NCBI RefSeq assembly: GCF_017310645.1
Contig: NZ_JAFLRH010000035.1
Span: forward strand, 1-38,003
Length of the DNA: 38,003 nt
Reading direction: 5' to 3'
DNA from: Paradesulfitobacterium ferrireducens
GTDB lineage: Bacteria; Bacillota; Desulfitobacteriia; Desulfitobacteriales; Desulfitobacteriaceae
Numbering within the stretch: position 1 is the stretch's first letter; every line of letters starts with the position of its first letter. Under the pieces are notes generated by a model. That model searched no databases. It was not told the origin of the DNA and saw only the letters and a program-made list of their open reading frames with translations. Positions 1-7,171 of the stretch are shown piece by piece. The position numbers were made by a program, and so were the translations under genes.

Positions 1-130
1 CTTAATTCATATAGGTAATGATCAATTTTTATCCATATATTTAGGACTACAATATCAGGGATGGTACCTTAAAAGCCTTGGTACATAAGGGTTTGGTAAA
101 ATATGTCGCCAAACTTGGGTTAATATAAAC

Positions 131-159
131 AAAAAACAGCCGCATGCGATAGCGACTGT
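131..159 (-). terminator. Intrinsic terminator of the tRNA-Arg gene
   Basis: Read on the minus strand, ACAGTCGC pairs with GCGGCTGT (8 bp, one G-U) around an 8-nt loop and is followed at once by six T. It sits 15 nt beyond the CCA end of the tRNA. Positions 1-130 beyond it hold no gene I can support. Confidence 0.75.
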
Positions 160-173
160 TGGTTTTTATAAAA

Positions 174-249
174 TGGTGCGCCCGGCAGGATTTGAACCTG
201 CGACCTCCGGCCTCGGAAACCGTCACTCTATCCACTGAGCTACGAGCGC
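174..249 (-). tRNA. tRNA-Arg, anticodon CCG
   Basis: The minus strand folds into a full cloverleaf: acceptor GCGCTCG/CGGGCGC, D-stem GCTC/GAGT, anticodon loop TTCCGAG giving anticodon CCG (reads Arg codon CGG), and T-stem GCAGG/CCTGC with loop TTCAAAT. The discriminator is A and the CCA tail is encoded. The outermost pair of the anticodon stem is an A-G mismatch. The gene is flanked by its own promoter and terminator, so it is probably a single-gene transcript. The isoacceptor call rests on the anticodon read directly from the sequence. Confidence 0.95.
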
Positions 250-278
250 CTATTGAGATGAATAAAAACCGCTATGTT

Positions 279-307
279 AGTTTACTAAAATAGGCTTGTT
301 TTGTCAA
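279..307 (-). promoter_or_regulatory. SigA-type promoter for tRNA-Arg
   Basis: On the minus strand a perfect TTGACA (302-307) is followed 17 nt later by TAAACT (279-284). Transcription would start near 272, giving a leader of about 23 nt before the tRNA. Confidence 0.6.
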
Positions 308-335
308 GGAAATTTGTCTCTGGAAATTTGTCTCT
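308..335. repeat. Tandem 14-bp duplication
   Basis: GGAAATTTGTCTCT occurs twice, head to tail with no spacer, just upstream of the -35 box of the tRNA promoter. It looks like a slippage duplication. Confidence 0.8.
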
Positions 336-390
336 AAGCTTACTCTGCGCTATAATCAAATGAAAGAATTTCTGCCTGGCTAAATGAGGG

Positions 391-1266
391 ATGATTGTGG
401 GTTGGAGGAAAAAAATAACAAAGTTTCCTTGGCAGCTGCTGCAGCACTTTCTCGGCGTTCTGGCCGGGGCTTTGACGGTCGCGTTTAGTATTAATTCCCT
501 GATTATTCCTAATCATATCGCTGATGGCGGGGTAACCGGAATTGCTATTATTTTGCATTATCTGTTGACATGGCCAGTCAGCTTAACCGTTTTTCTCTTA
601 AATGTTCCGCTTTTTCTGTTAGGCTTAAAAATGGTTGGCCGGGAATTCCTAATCTTAAGCACCTTCGGCGTGGGTGCGGTTTCGATCGCCTTAGGTTTTA
701 CTTCTCAGGTTCCGGCGCTTACCAATGATTCCCTGCTGGCAGCAATTTTCGGAGGAGTGTTGACCGGGATTGGCATGGGTTTAATCTTTCGCTCCCGGGG
801 GTCTCTTGGGGGCACGGACATTCTGGCGGTGTACCTGAGCCGGACAACTCCGTTCAGTGTGGGCCAGATTCTCTTAGGTATTGATGCGGTGATTTTTCTG
901 GTGGCTGCAGTGATATTTCGCCCGGAAATGGCCATGTATGCTATGATTTACATGTTTATCGCCACGCAAGTGATTGACCTGGTGCAGGCGGGAATGAACC
1001 ATTCTAAATCCGTATTGGTGGTAACCCAGGCTCCTCAGCGTATTGCCGAGGATATTATGGCCAAGCTCGAACGGGGGGTTACTCTTTTTAACGCGGTAGG
1101 GGCATATTCCGGAGATTCTAAACAGATCGTTTATTGTGTGATCAGACGGACGGAATTGTCCCAGATCAAAGAAATAATACATAATCATGATCCGCGGGCT
1201 TTTGTCGCGATTTCCGAGGTTCCGGAAGTTGTTGGAGAAGGTTTTTCTTCCTGGCGCGGACATTGA
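391..1266 (+). CDS. YitT family membrane protein (DUF161/DUF2179)
   Basis: A 291-residue protein with a short basic N-terminus, then about five or six hydrophobic segments through residue ~195 and a soluble C-terminal domain of about 80 residues. That domain begins near NHSKSVLVVTQ and contains RGVTLFNAVGAYSG, the layout of the YitT family: membrane DUF161 followed by DUF2179, which is related to nucleotide- or ligand-binding domains. GGTDILAVYL near residue 140 is also typical. Family function is unproven; transport has been proposed. The ATG at 391 has a GAGGG directly in front with almost no spacing, so the start is less certain than the reading frame. Confidence 0.85.
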   Translation: MIVGWRKKITKFPWQLLQHFLGVLAGALTVAFSINSLIIPNHIADGGVTGIAIILHYLLTWPVSLTVFLLNVPLFLLGLKMVGREFLILSTFGVGAVSIALGFTSQVPALTNDSLLAAIFGGVLTGIGMGLIFRSRGSLGGTDILAVYLSRTTPFSVGQILLGIDAVIFLVAAVIFRPEMAMYAMIYMFIATQVIDLVQAGMNHSKSVLVVTQAPQRIAEDIMAKLERGVTLFNAVGAYSGDSKQIVYCVIRRTELSQIKEIIHNHDPRAFVAISEVPEVVGEGFSSWRGH

Positions 1267-1275
1267 ACGAGACTT

Positions 1276-1306
1276 CATTCAGAGGGGGAATCCCCCCCAC
1301 TGAATG
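1276..1306. repeat. Intergenic hairpin after the YitT gene
   Basis: CATTCAG (1276-1282) pairs with CTGAATG (1300-1306), enclosing GGGGG/CCCCC. There is no T-tract after it, so it could be a mRNA 3'-end stabiliser rather than a classical terminator. Confidence 0.6.
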
Positions 1307-1329
1307 TTAGTCTAGTCCATACTGGACTT

Positions 1330-1382
1330 AACCGCCCTTTGGCACCCGCCGCCTATAGAGGCGGGGGACTTAGGGCGGGTTA
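1330..1382. repeat. Nested GC-rich palindromic unit
   Basis: AACCGCCCT (1330-1338) pairs with AGGGCGGGTT (1372-1381), allowing one bulge. Inside it CCGCCT (1349-1354) pairs with AGGCGG (1359-1364) around ATAG. The two-tier layout looks like a dispersed intergenic palindromic repeat; only this copy is visible here. Confidence 0.55.
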
Positions 1383-1418
1383 GTTCAGTGTTGAAGCAAG
1401 ATAGAGAGAGGGGTAAAA

Positions 1419-2393
1419 TTGCGGGTGAGGACGGCGCGTTTGAGACTCCGCTTTTATTTTGTTCTGTCGGTTATCCTGGCGGGGATATTGCTATCCCCGC
1501 TGTTATGGCATTTGAGCAAAATGACACGCGCTCAGGCTGACTATGACTTTAAGACAGTGGCGACAGAAATATCATGGGTCAACCGGTATGCTCCCTTTTT
1601 AGATAGATGGGCTTCATTTAGAGAGGTTAAGCTGTGGCTGGGTTTGAATCTGGGCCCAAGGGAAGGGCTGGAGCAGGAATTAGCCCGCTATGGGGATGAC
1701 CGCCACCGTTTATGGCTGGTTCAGTTTCTCCTGCAAGACGGAAAAACTTCAGAAGCAGAAACCAAAGCCGGGCTAATCTCTTCCGAATCCACCCGTACAT
1801 TAGCCCAAGGATTGCTTGCCCTCGCCCAGAAGGATCCGGAAAAAGCCCATGGTTTGCTGCAAGGGCTAACTGGTTTAGATGAAAAAGAGGAATTCCTGAG
1901 ACACCTGGCCTTAATGCAGGTCTATCTGACTTTACCTGACTTAGAACGGGCACAGGCGGAGTTTACCGTGTTACTAAAGGCAGAGCCCCATAATCCGGCG
2001 GTTAAGATGTTGGAATTTAACCTGGCCCTGACCCGGCGGGATTGGGACCAAGCTTTGGCCCTGAGTGCGGAACTTGATCAAAAGATCCCTCCTACTCCGG
2101 TCTATCTGGTGCAGAAGGGATTATTGCAAATTTATGAAGGTAAGCTCAATCCGGCAGTCATCACTCAATTGGGTGAATTTCCCCAGGGAAAAAGTTATGC
2201 CAATTACCTTTTAGGAATAAAAGCCCTGAACCAAGGTGATTTAGGAGAAGGAAAAAGGTTATTGGAACTGGCCTCAGCCCAAGGACTGCCCGGAGAATTA
2301 GCGCTCGATGCCAAAAGCGCCCTAACCCATACCAATGAGCGTTTGCGCGCCCAGGATTCGCTCGCCGCGATCACTCAAGGGGATGGGCGATAG
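1419..2393 (+). CDS. Membrane-anchored TPR-like protein
   Basis: A 324-residue protein with one N-terminal membrane segment (about residues 11-31, preceded by arginines). Next comes an extracytoplasmic, alanine/leucine-rich helical region with TPR-like helix pairs at about residues 130-300 (for example LARYGDDRHRLWLVQFLLQDG, ALTRRDWDQALALSAELDQ, GLLQIYEGKLNPA). The start is TTG at 1419 with an AGAGAGAGGGG Shine-Dalgarno 6 nt upstream. Such proteins usually act as scaffolds; no specific partner can be read from the sequence. The gene is isolated between two palindrome-rich spacers. Confidence 0.75.
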   Translation: MRVRTARLRLRFYFVLSVILAGILLSPLLWHLSKMTRAQADYDFKTVATEISWVNRYAPFLDRWASFREVKLWLGLNLGPREGLEQELARYGDDRHRLWLVQFLLQDGKTSEAETKAGLISSESTRTLAQGLLALAQKDPEKAHGLLQGLTGLDEKEEFLRHLALMQVYLTLPDLERAQAEFTVLLKAEPHNPAVKMLEFNLALTRRDWDQALALSAELDQKIPPTPVYLVQKGLLQIYEGKLNPAVITQLGEFPQGKSYANYLLGIKALNQGDLGEGKRLLELASAQGLPGELALDAKSALTHTNERLRAQDSLAAITQGDGR

Positions 2394-2686
2394 TAACATG
2401 CCGCCCACCGGCTTGCCCGCACCCTTCGCCGCGAAGTGATTATTTGTGGTCCGTTAGTCTGCACTGCAGACTAACGGACCACGCGCCGGATGCTCGAACA
2501 GCGTGAAGCTGTTCGCCGAAGGATCGAGCTTGTCGACTCGCTACCGCGCCAAACCTTAGGGTAATACCTGAAGTGAACCGTGACGCGGCTTAACGCTTTG
2601 CCGCCTGCGCTTACGACGAATCCTCAGCCGTATTAAATGCTTTGGAGTCGGCGGCTTCGCTCTGCAAGGTCGTTTGCCTAATGCCA
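2394..2686. other. Gene-free GC-rich spacer rich in palindromes
   Basis: No credible reading frame. It contains a 37-nt near-perfect palindrome (separate entry) and a second hairpin, CGAACAGC/GCTGTTCG with loop GTGAA, at 2495-2515. Short inverted GC-rich words continue to about 2670. The style differs from the flanking genes and resembles dispersed intergenic repeats of Peptococcaceae genomes (inference). Confidence 0.5.
2446..2482. repeat. 37-nt perfect palindrome
   Basis: Arm GTGGTCCGTTAGTCTGCA (2446-2463) is exactly reverse-complemented at 2465-2482, with a single C between. No T-tract follows on either side. The inner CCGTTAGT...ACTAACGG core reappears in the hairpin at 3536-3558 on the other side of pdaB. 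Confidence 0.85.
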
Positions 2687-3463
2687 TCATCGGTCTTTAG
2701 GTATGTTGCTTTCCGGCGGCCAGGTGCTTGAGGCGTGCTGGAGCAGTTCTCCGACCGGGACGAGAGCATATTCCCGTGCTTTCAGGCTTTGGATGACCCG
2801 GGGGAGTGCCTTTACCGTATCGGGGGCGGAATCGGATGCGTGAAAGAGTATAATGTCCCCGGCTTTAGCGCCTTGCCCGGGGCGCAGCCCGTTAAGGACG
2901 TTGTTGACGACTGCATCCGGACCCGGACGCTTCCAGTCAAGAGAATCAACACTCCACTGAATGACTCTGTACCCAAGCCGGTTGGATACTTGGATGAGTT
3001 TATTATCATACGCTCCGTTGGGTGCCCGCAGCAGGTTTATTTTTTTCCCTGAGAGCTTCTCAAGGACATCCTGGGCTGAAACAATTTCCTTTTCGATTTC
3101 AGCAGGTCCCAGGGTATTTAGGTCAATGTGATGGTTGCCATGAGAACCGATCTCATGGCCATCGGCCACCATGCGCTGGACTAAGGCTTCATGTTTGGCG
3201 GCCCAGGGACTGGAAAGAAAGAAGGTGGCTTTGATTCCTTCTTGTTTAAGAATAATAAGAATGGGTTCGGCCGTCTCTTCACCCCAACTGATATCAAAGC
3301 TTAGCCCGATCATATTGGTATTGACATTGGCTGAATAAATGGGTTTGAGTTTGGAAGAGAATACTGAGACCACGTTTTCCCGGTATGCTAAAAGGACGAA
3401 TATAAGTATCCCCCATAAAACAAGGTTACGCCATGAGGGACTTTTAAAAACAATCAAGCGCAT
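2687..3463 (-). CDS. pdaB: PdaB-type sporulation polysaccharide deacetylase
   Basis: A 258-residue NodB-fold protein with one N-terminal membrane anchor (about residues 12-27). The catalytic domain runs from residue ~50 to the end. It shows FDISWGEE at 56-63 where most deacetylases have FDDG, then DGHEIGSHGNHH (101-112), LRAPNGAYD (145-153), WSVDSLDW and LFHASDS. The FDISWG variant and the overall sequence match Bacillus PdaB, which is needed to keep spores stable after formation and acts on cortex or glycan in the spore envelope. The replaced metal-ligand Asp is a feature of the PdaB branch, so classical deacetylase activity is not certain. Monocistronic, with palindromes on both sides. Confidence 0.9.
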   Translation of the reverse strand: MRLIVFKSPSWRNLVLWGILIFVLLAYRENVVSVFSSKLKPIYSANVNTNMIGLSFDISWGEETAEPILIILKQEGIKATFFLSSPWAAKHEALVQRMVADGHEIGSHGNHHIDLNTLGPAEIEKEIVSAQDVLEKLSGKKINLLRAPNGAYDNKLIQVSNRLGYRVIQWSVDSLDWKRPGPDAVVNNVLNGLRPGQGAKAGDIILFHASDSAPDTVKALPRVIQSLKAREYALVPVGELLQHASSTWPPESNIPKDR

Positions 3464-3535
3464 ATAGACCCCTCCTCGCCTAAAACATATTAAGGAGAAG
3501 AGGAAGTTATGCCATAGAAAACTCGGCTTGCGCCA

Positions 3536-3558
3536 CGTTAGTGCCGGTGGGACTAACG
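3536..3558. repeat. Palindrome sharing the CGTTAGT core
   Basis: CGTTAGT (3536-3542) and ACTAACG (3552-3558) flank a 9-nt loop. The arms are the same words as in the 2446-2482 palindrome. It sits upstream of pdaB (minus strand) and beyond the 3' end of the small membrane protein. Confidence 0.65.
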
Positions 3559-3610
3559 CACTTGTTTAGTTGCACTTGTGCCACCAAAGATTTATGCTTT
3601 CTGATTGGTA

Positions 3611-3640
3611 AAAATAAAAAGCGTCACCTAAGACGCTTAA
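3611..3640 (-). terminator. Intrinsic terminator of the small membrane protein gene
   Basis: On the minus strand AAGCGTC pairs with GACGCTT around TTAGGT, followed by TTTATTTT. It lies immediately after the stop codon at 3645. The A-run on the other side means it could also work in the opposite direction. Confidence 0.75.
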
Positions 3641-3644
3641 AAAA

Positions 3645-3902
3645 TTACCAGCGGTGGAAGCGTGAGCCCACAACAAAGCGGTAAAGGTCAAATTTAAATA
3701 GAATTTTAAGGAAAAAATGCAGGACTAGAAAGGCCATCACGACAAAGGCTACGGCTTTGATGACTGCGAATAAGACGAAAAACAGCCAAGTAAATATTCG
3801 GCCTAAAATGAGTGCTGATAAATAGAGCCCGAGTAAGAGTAAAATGAATTTTACGGCAACTAACCAATAGTTCGAAGATGAAGACGGCCGGTAAGCATTC
3901 AT
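3645..3902 (-). CDS. Small membrane protein, function unknown
   Basis: An 85-residue protein with two closely spaced hydrophobic stretches (about 14-35 and 38-66) rich in Leu, Phe and Val, and a basic C-terminal tail ending FVVGSRFHRW. The ATG at 3902 is chosen because AGGAGG lies 9 nt upstream; the longer GTG reading to 3920 would put the Shine-Dalgarno inside the gene. No family recognised. It has its own terminator. Confidence 0.6.
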   Translation of the reverse strand: MNAYRPSSSSNYWLVAVKFILLLLGLYLSALILGRIFTWLFFVLFAVIKAVAFVVMAFLVLHFFLKILFKFDLYRFVVGSRFHRW

Positions 3903-4038
3903 AATCCAACACCTCCTCACCCTTAGCTTAACATAATTCGACTTTTCTGTCTAGTTAACAAGCCTTAGAGAAATATTGCTCGTCTCGTGCCAAAAAAAAT
4001 CGCCGTGCATATTATGAATACGACACGGAGGGGATGGT

Positions 4039-5313
4039 ATGAACGAGCAAGCTTTGGCAATCTGGAGCAGTTTAATGGAACATGGTACCCGCTGTCTCGG
4101 TAAAGAATCCTATGCTGAGGCGGAAAAATACTTTTTGCAGAGTGCAGTTTTGGCCAAAGATCTGCATGTTCCCGAAATCCTGGCGTTTAACCTCCGCTTG
4201 CTCGGAACGGTACGGGTAAGGCTGGGAAAATTGGATTTAGCCGAAGCCGGTTTTCATCAAGCCCTGGAAATTTGCGAACAAGTACAAAATTATAAAGGGA
4301 TATCCGAGGCTAAAGCGGGATTAGCCAGTGTTGCCGTGTTGCGAGGCGCGTTAGAAGAAGCCAAAGAATGGTATGAAAGTTCCATTTCCGTCTATCCTGC
4401 ATCATCCACTCCGTTGCGTTTGGGCATGCTTTATTTCGATCTCGGTCAGGTTTATGCTGCCCTGGAAAATTGGGTCAAAGCCTTTGAGGCATATGAACAG
4501 GCGCGCAATCTTTGCCAGCGGAATCAGTATTTCAAAGGGGAAGGAGAATTGAATGTTCTGCTGGGAGAAGTTTGCTACCGGCGGGGGGAGAAGCAAATGG
4601 CCCAGTCATTTCTCCGGGCAGCGTGCCGGTTGTTTTTAAAGATTAAAGAAAGTGAGGCTCTAGCCAACGCCTTTCAATACTTAGCATTTTTGCACTACGA
4701 TATGGGGGAAATGGAGCCGGCCCGTGCCAGTCAGCAGCGGGCGGTGGTGATATGGCTGAGGCAGGGAATCCAGGAAGATATCAGTGAAAGCTGTCATTTT
4801 TTAAGCAAGATTGAGCAAAGTTTGGGCTATCATGAGGAGGCCAAGTACCATTTAGATCTTTCAATTAAGCTTTATGATAAAGAAGATATCGGGTTGGCCT
4901 TGCGTTATCAGAGTCTGGCAGGTATAGCCGTTCTTCAGATGGAATTTGATCAAGCCGAAGAAATCTTTTTAGAAGCCTTGCGCATATTTGAAGAATTTGG
5001 GGACGATCTTAAAAGCGGGGAGGTTCTGGAAGCCTTGGCTTATTTAGCGGAGATTCAAAACAGGGAACAGGAGGCGTTGGAATATCACCGCCGGGCCTTG
5101 GCGAAGCAAGAGGAGGCAGCCTCCCCGAATTTAGCCGCAATCCTCAAACTAGGGGAATTCTATGAGAAAAGGCGCAACTATTTTGATGCCTTGAATTTTT
5201 ACTGGCAAGCGCTGAAATTAGCCCATGAAGACGGGCAGGAGGAAGAACGGATCGAACAAATGATTCAGCGGGTTTCGCGCAGAATTCGAAGTAGAAGAAT
5301 TAGCTGGCATTAA
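4039..5313 (+). CDS. Cytoplasmic TPR-repeat protein
   Basis: A 424-residue protein with no signal peptide. It is built from about nine to ten tandem TPR-like helix pairs, with recurring A-x-x-x-Y/F and L-G patterns such as YAEAEKYFLQSAVLAKD, LAEAGFHQALEICEQ, FEAYEQARNLCQRN, AEEIFLEALRIFEEFGD and FDALNFYWQALKLA. It ends in a basic tail (RRIRSRRISWH). The ATG has GGAGGGGATGGT in front. TPR arrays of this type bind peptides or partner proteins (for example Rap-like regulators), but no output domain is present, so the role is unknown. Confidence 0.8.
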   Translation: MNEQALAIWSSLMEHGTRCLGKESYAEAEKYFLQSAVLAKDLHVPEILAFNLRLLGTVRVRLGKLDLAEAGFHQALEICEQVQNYKGISEAKAGLASVAVLRGALEEAKEWYESSISVYPASSTPLRLGMLYFDLGQVYAALENWVKAFEAYEQARNLCQRNQYFKGEGELNVLLGEVCYRRGEKQMAQSFLRAACRLFLKIKESEALANAFQYLAFLHYDMGEMEPARASQQRAVVIWLRQGIQEDISESCHFLSKIEQSLGYHEEAKYHLDLSIKLYDKEDIGLALRYQSLAGIAVLQMEFDQAEEIFLEALRIFEEFGDDLKSGEVLEALAYLAEIQNREQEALEYHRRALAKQEEAASPNLAAILKLGEFYEKRRNYFDALNFYWQALKLAHEDGQEEERIEQMIQRVSRRIRSRRISWH

Positions 5314-5362
5314 ATCTAAACTAATTTTAAGTAATTTTTAAACAAAATATTCGGAAAATGGT

Positions 5363-5390
5363 TTGAATTTTTTAAGGTTTCGGGTAAAAT
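5363..5390 (+). promoter_or_regulatory. SigA-type promoter for the 5430-6959 gene run
   Basis: TTGAAT (5363-5368), a 16-nt spacer and TAAAAT (5385-5390), about 40 nt upstream of the TTG start at 5430. Confidence 0.5.
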
Positions 5391-5429
5391 GAGGTTAATC
5401 AAATAAGGACGGGATGGGGGAGAATAATT

Positions 5430-5876
5430 TTGGGACAGGTAAAGGAAAAAACCCTGCGCAAAGTTGAGGATTTTTTCGCCCGTGAGACGACAATGCGCGG
5501 CAGCCCGGAGATTCAGGTTACTCTGGAGGATTTACGGCGGGAAACGAAATTGTCTTTGGTAACCATATATAAAGCATTAGATAATCTCATGGAAAAGGGA
5601 ACTCTGGCGGTGGTTGACCAGGGAAGCCGGAGATCCCCTAAAATTTATCGTTATCTGACCGGCCTTAATATTGAACCGAAAGTTCCGGAGTCCATGGATT
5701 TAATGGGTTTAGCCAAAGCGCTTGAAGATTTGGTTCATGAACTGGCCGTCAAAGAAAAGGTGATCGAAGCCCTGCGGACCAAACTGGCGGTCTATGAGGC
5801 TCAAGAAAGCCAGGTGTTGTACCGGTTGCGGGTATCCGATGATGTGGAAGTCATCGTACGCAAGAAAGCACAATAG
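5430..5876 (+). CDS. Winged-helix-like protein with C-terminal coiled coil, function unknown
   Basis: 148 residues. The first ~75 read like a winged helix-turn-helix: helices around residues 3-18 and 28-37, a recognition-helix candidate SLVTIYKALDNLMEKG (40-55), then a wing-like TLAVVDQGSRRSPKIYRYL. Residues ~85-125 form a charged helix likely to make a coiled coil. The start is TTG at 5430 with GGGGGAG upstream. It is followed 8 nt later by the next gene, so the two are probably co-transcribed and may act together. A transcription regulator is possible, but no named family is recognised. Confidence 0.6.
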   Translation: MGQVKEKTLRKVEDFFARETTMRGSPEIQVTLEDLRRETKLSLVTIYKALDNLMEKGTLAVVDQGSRRSPKIYRYLTGLNIEPKVPESMDLMGLAKALEDLVHELAVKEKVIEALRTKLAVYEAQESQVLYRLRVSDDVEVIVRKKAQ

Positions 5877-5884
5877 GAAAGGCT

Positions 5885-6412
5885 GTGCAGGTTGTGGATG
5901 ATCTCTTGCTTGAGTGTCTTGAAGATGTCTATCACTCACTGGAAAAGGCGTTGCGTAAGTTAGAAAATGTCCGCTCGATTCATGTGGCCGAGATGGAGCG
6001 CTTGGCGGAGGAACTGCGCAGTGAACGCCGGATTTTTGAGGAGTTATCAGGACCGGCCCGCTTAATCGTCGAGCACCTTTTAGAATGCCAACATAAAAAT
6101 GCCCTGGTCTCGATTGAAGCCGAACAGATCAGCCAACCTTTTGCAACCGTTGGAAAAATAAGTGTCTTACCCTTTGGCATCATAAAGCTAACCCTGAGTA
6201 ATTTGGAACTTGCCTGGAGAGATGGGAATTATACTTACTACTTATACCCGGATAAGATAGAACTAAGAGCGCGGGATGAAAAATCCGGGATCAAGTTGTT
6301 TTTTACGTTGCCTTTTAGCAGACAATTAATTGAAGGCTTTGCAGACTTGCCAGCGGCTAAGAATTTAGCCTATATCCACCCTCAACTTGTAAAATGGTTT
6401 AAGACGAATTAG
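5885..6412 (+). CDS. Hypothetical protein, helical N-terminus plus beta-rich C-terminus
   Basis: 175 residues. Residues ~1-75 are strongly helical and charged (likely coiled coil). Residues ~80-150 look beta-rich and include IKLTLSNLELAWRDGNYTYYLYPDKIELRARD. There is no signal peptide, membrane segment or known motif. The GTG at 5885 follows GGAAAGG closely; the GTG at 5894 is an alternative with more usual spacing. It lies between the winged-helix-like gene and cobO with gaps of 8 and 13 nt, so it is almost certainly in the same transcript. Function unknown. Confidence 0.55.
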   Translation: MQVVDDLLLECLEDVYHSLEKALRKLENVRSIHVAEMERLAEELRSERRIFEELSGPARLIVEHLLECQHKNALVSIEAEQISQPFATVGKISVLPFGIIKLTLSNLELAWRDGNYTYYLYPDKIELRARDEKSGIKLFFTLPFSRQLIEGFADLPAAKNLAYIHPQLVKWFKTN

Positions 6413-6425
6413 AAGAAGGTGCAGC

Positions 6426-6959
6426 ATGACCAATTTATCCCAGGGTTTGATCCAGGTTTATACCGGAAACAGTAAAGGGAAAACTACCGCTGCTTTGGGT
6501 CTGGCCGTAAGGGCGGTTGGACATGGATTCAAGGTATACATAATTCAGTTTATGAAAGGGCGAACAGATTACGGGGAGTTAAACAGTCTTAAAAAGCTGG
6601 CTCCGGAATGCCGGCTTGAACACTTCGGACGGCAAGGCTGGGTCATTAAAGGCCAACCGGCGGCAGAAGATATACAAGAAGCTGAGCGCGCTTTGACCAG
6701 GGCCCGGGAGGTCATGCTTTCCGGAGCATGGGATATCGTTATTTTAGACGAGATTTTGAATGCGATTTGGTTTGAGCTGGTTTCGGAAGAAAATGTCTTA
6801 ACCTTTTTAGATCTCAAGCCTCCTCAGGTTGAGCTGGTTCTCACCGGGCGTAATGCCACGGACAGGATCAAAGAAAAAGCTGACTACGTGACGGAAATGG
6901 TGCAGCTCAAGCATCCTTATGAACAAGGAATTGATGCCCGCAAAGGAATAGAGTATTAG
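6426..6959 (+). CDS. cobO: Cob(I)alamin adenosyltransferase (CobO/BtuR type)
   Basis: A 177-residue protein of the usual CobO length. The P-loop GNSKGKTTA (residues 14-22) lies near the N-terminus, as in CobA/BtuR. It is followed by FMKGRTDYGEL, the WDIVILDEI Walker-B-like strand (about 101-109), VELVLTGRNA (about 137-146) and the closing MVQLKHPYEQGIDARKGIEY. The enzyme transfers the 5'-deoxyadenosyl group of ATP to cob(I)alamin or corrinoid precursors in the cytoplasm, making adenosylcobalamin. Third gene of an apparent three-gene run; no other corrinoid gene is in the window, so its two upstream partners are unexpected. Confidence 0.93.
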   Translation: MTNLSQGLIQVYTGNSKGKTTAALGLAVRAVGHGFKVYIIQFMKGRTDYGELNSLKKLAPECRLEHFGRQGWVIKGQPAAEDIQEAERALTRAREVMLSGAWDIVILDEILNAIWFELVSEENVLTFLDLKPPQVELVLTGRNATDRIKEKADYVTEMVQLKHPYEQGIDARKGIEY

Positions 6960-7021
6960 TTCCCTTTCAAAATCCACTGACTGTGATAGGTGAAAATTTA
7001 GTATAAACTTTAATCAGGTTC

Positions 7022-7049
7022 TTGCATTGGCTCAAATTTATGCTATGAT
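7022..7049 (+). promoter_or_regulatory. SigA-type promoter of glnA
   Basis: TTGCAT (7022-7027), a 16-nt spacer and TATGAT (7044-7049). The predicted start near 7056 places the hairpin series at 7069-7124 at the very beginning of the transcript. Confidence 0.65.
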
Positions 7050-7068
7050 ATACAAGTAAGAGATCTGC

Positions 7069-7124
7069 GGACAAAGATGTCCATACATCCTGAAAAAAGG
7101 ATGTTATGGGCATTTTTTATTTTT
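7069..7124 (+). promoter_or_regulatory. glnA leader attenuator with mutually exclusive hairpins
   Basis: Three structures compete. Hairpin 1: GGAC (7069-7072) with GTCC (7079-7082), hexaloop AAAGAT. Middle hairpin: GATGT (7076-7080) with ACATC (7085-7089). Terminator: CCATACATCC (7081-7090) with GGATGTTATGG (7099-7109, one bulged T), followed by a T-rich tract (7113-7124). The middle hairpin uses the 3' arm of hairpin 1 and the 5' arm of the terminator, so it would act as an antiterminator. This is transcription-attenuation logic ahead of glutamine synthetase. The hexaloop has A at position 1 and G at position 4, as in ANTAR-protein targets, but the second ANTAR-type hairpin is not evident. 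Confidence 0.6.
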
Positions 7125-7171
7125 AGCTGGTTTAGCGAAGGAATTTCTAACTAAGAAAGGAGTTATCAAGG

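Noticed and set aside
1..130. Inverted words around GGTACC at 60-90
   Set aside because: Arms are only 5 nt and lie in AT-rich sequence; no convincing structure or gene.
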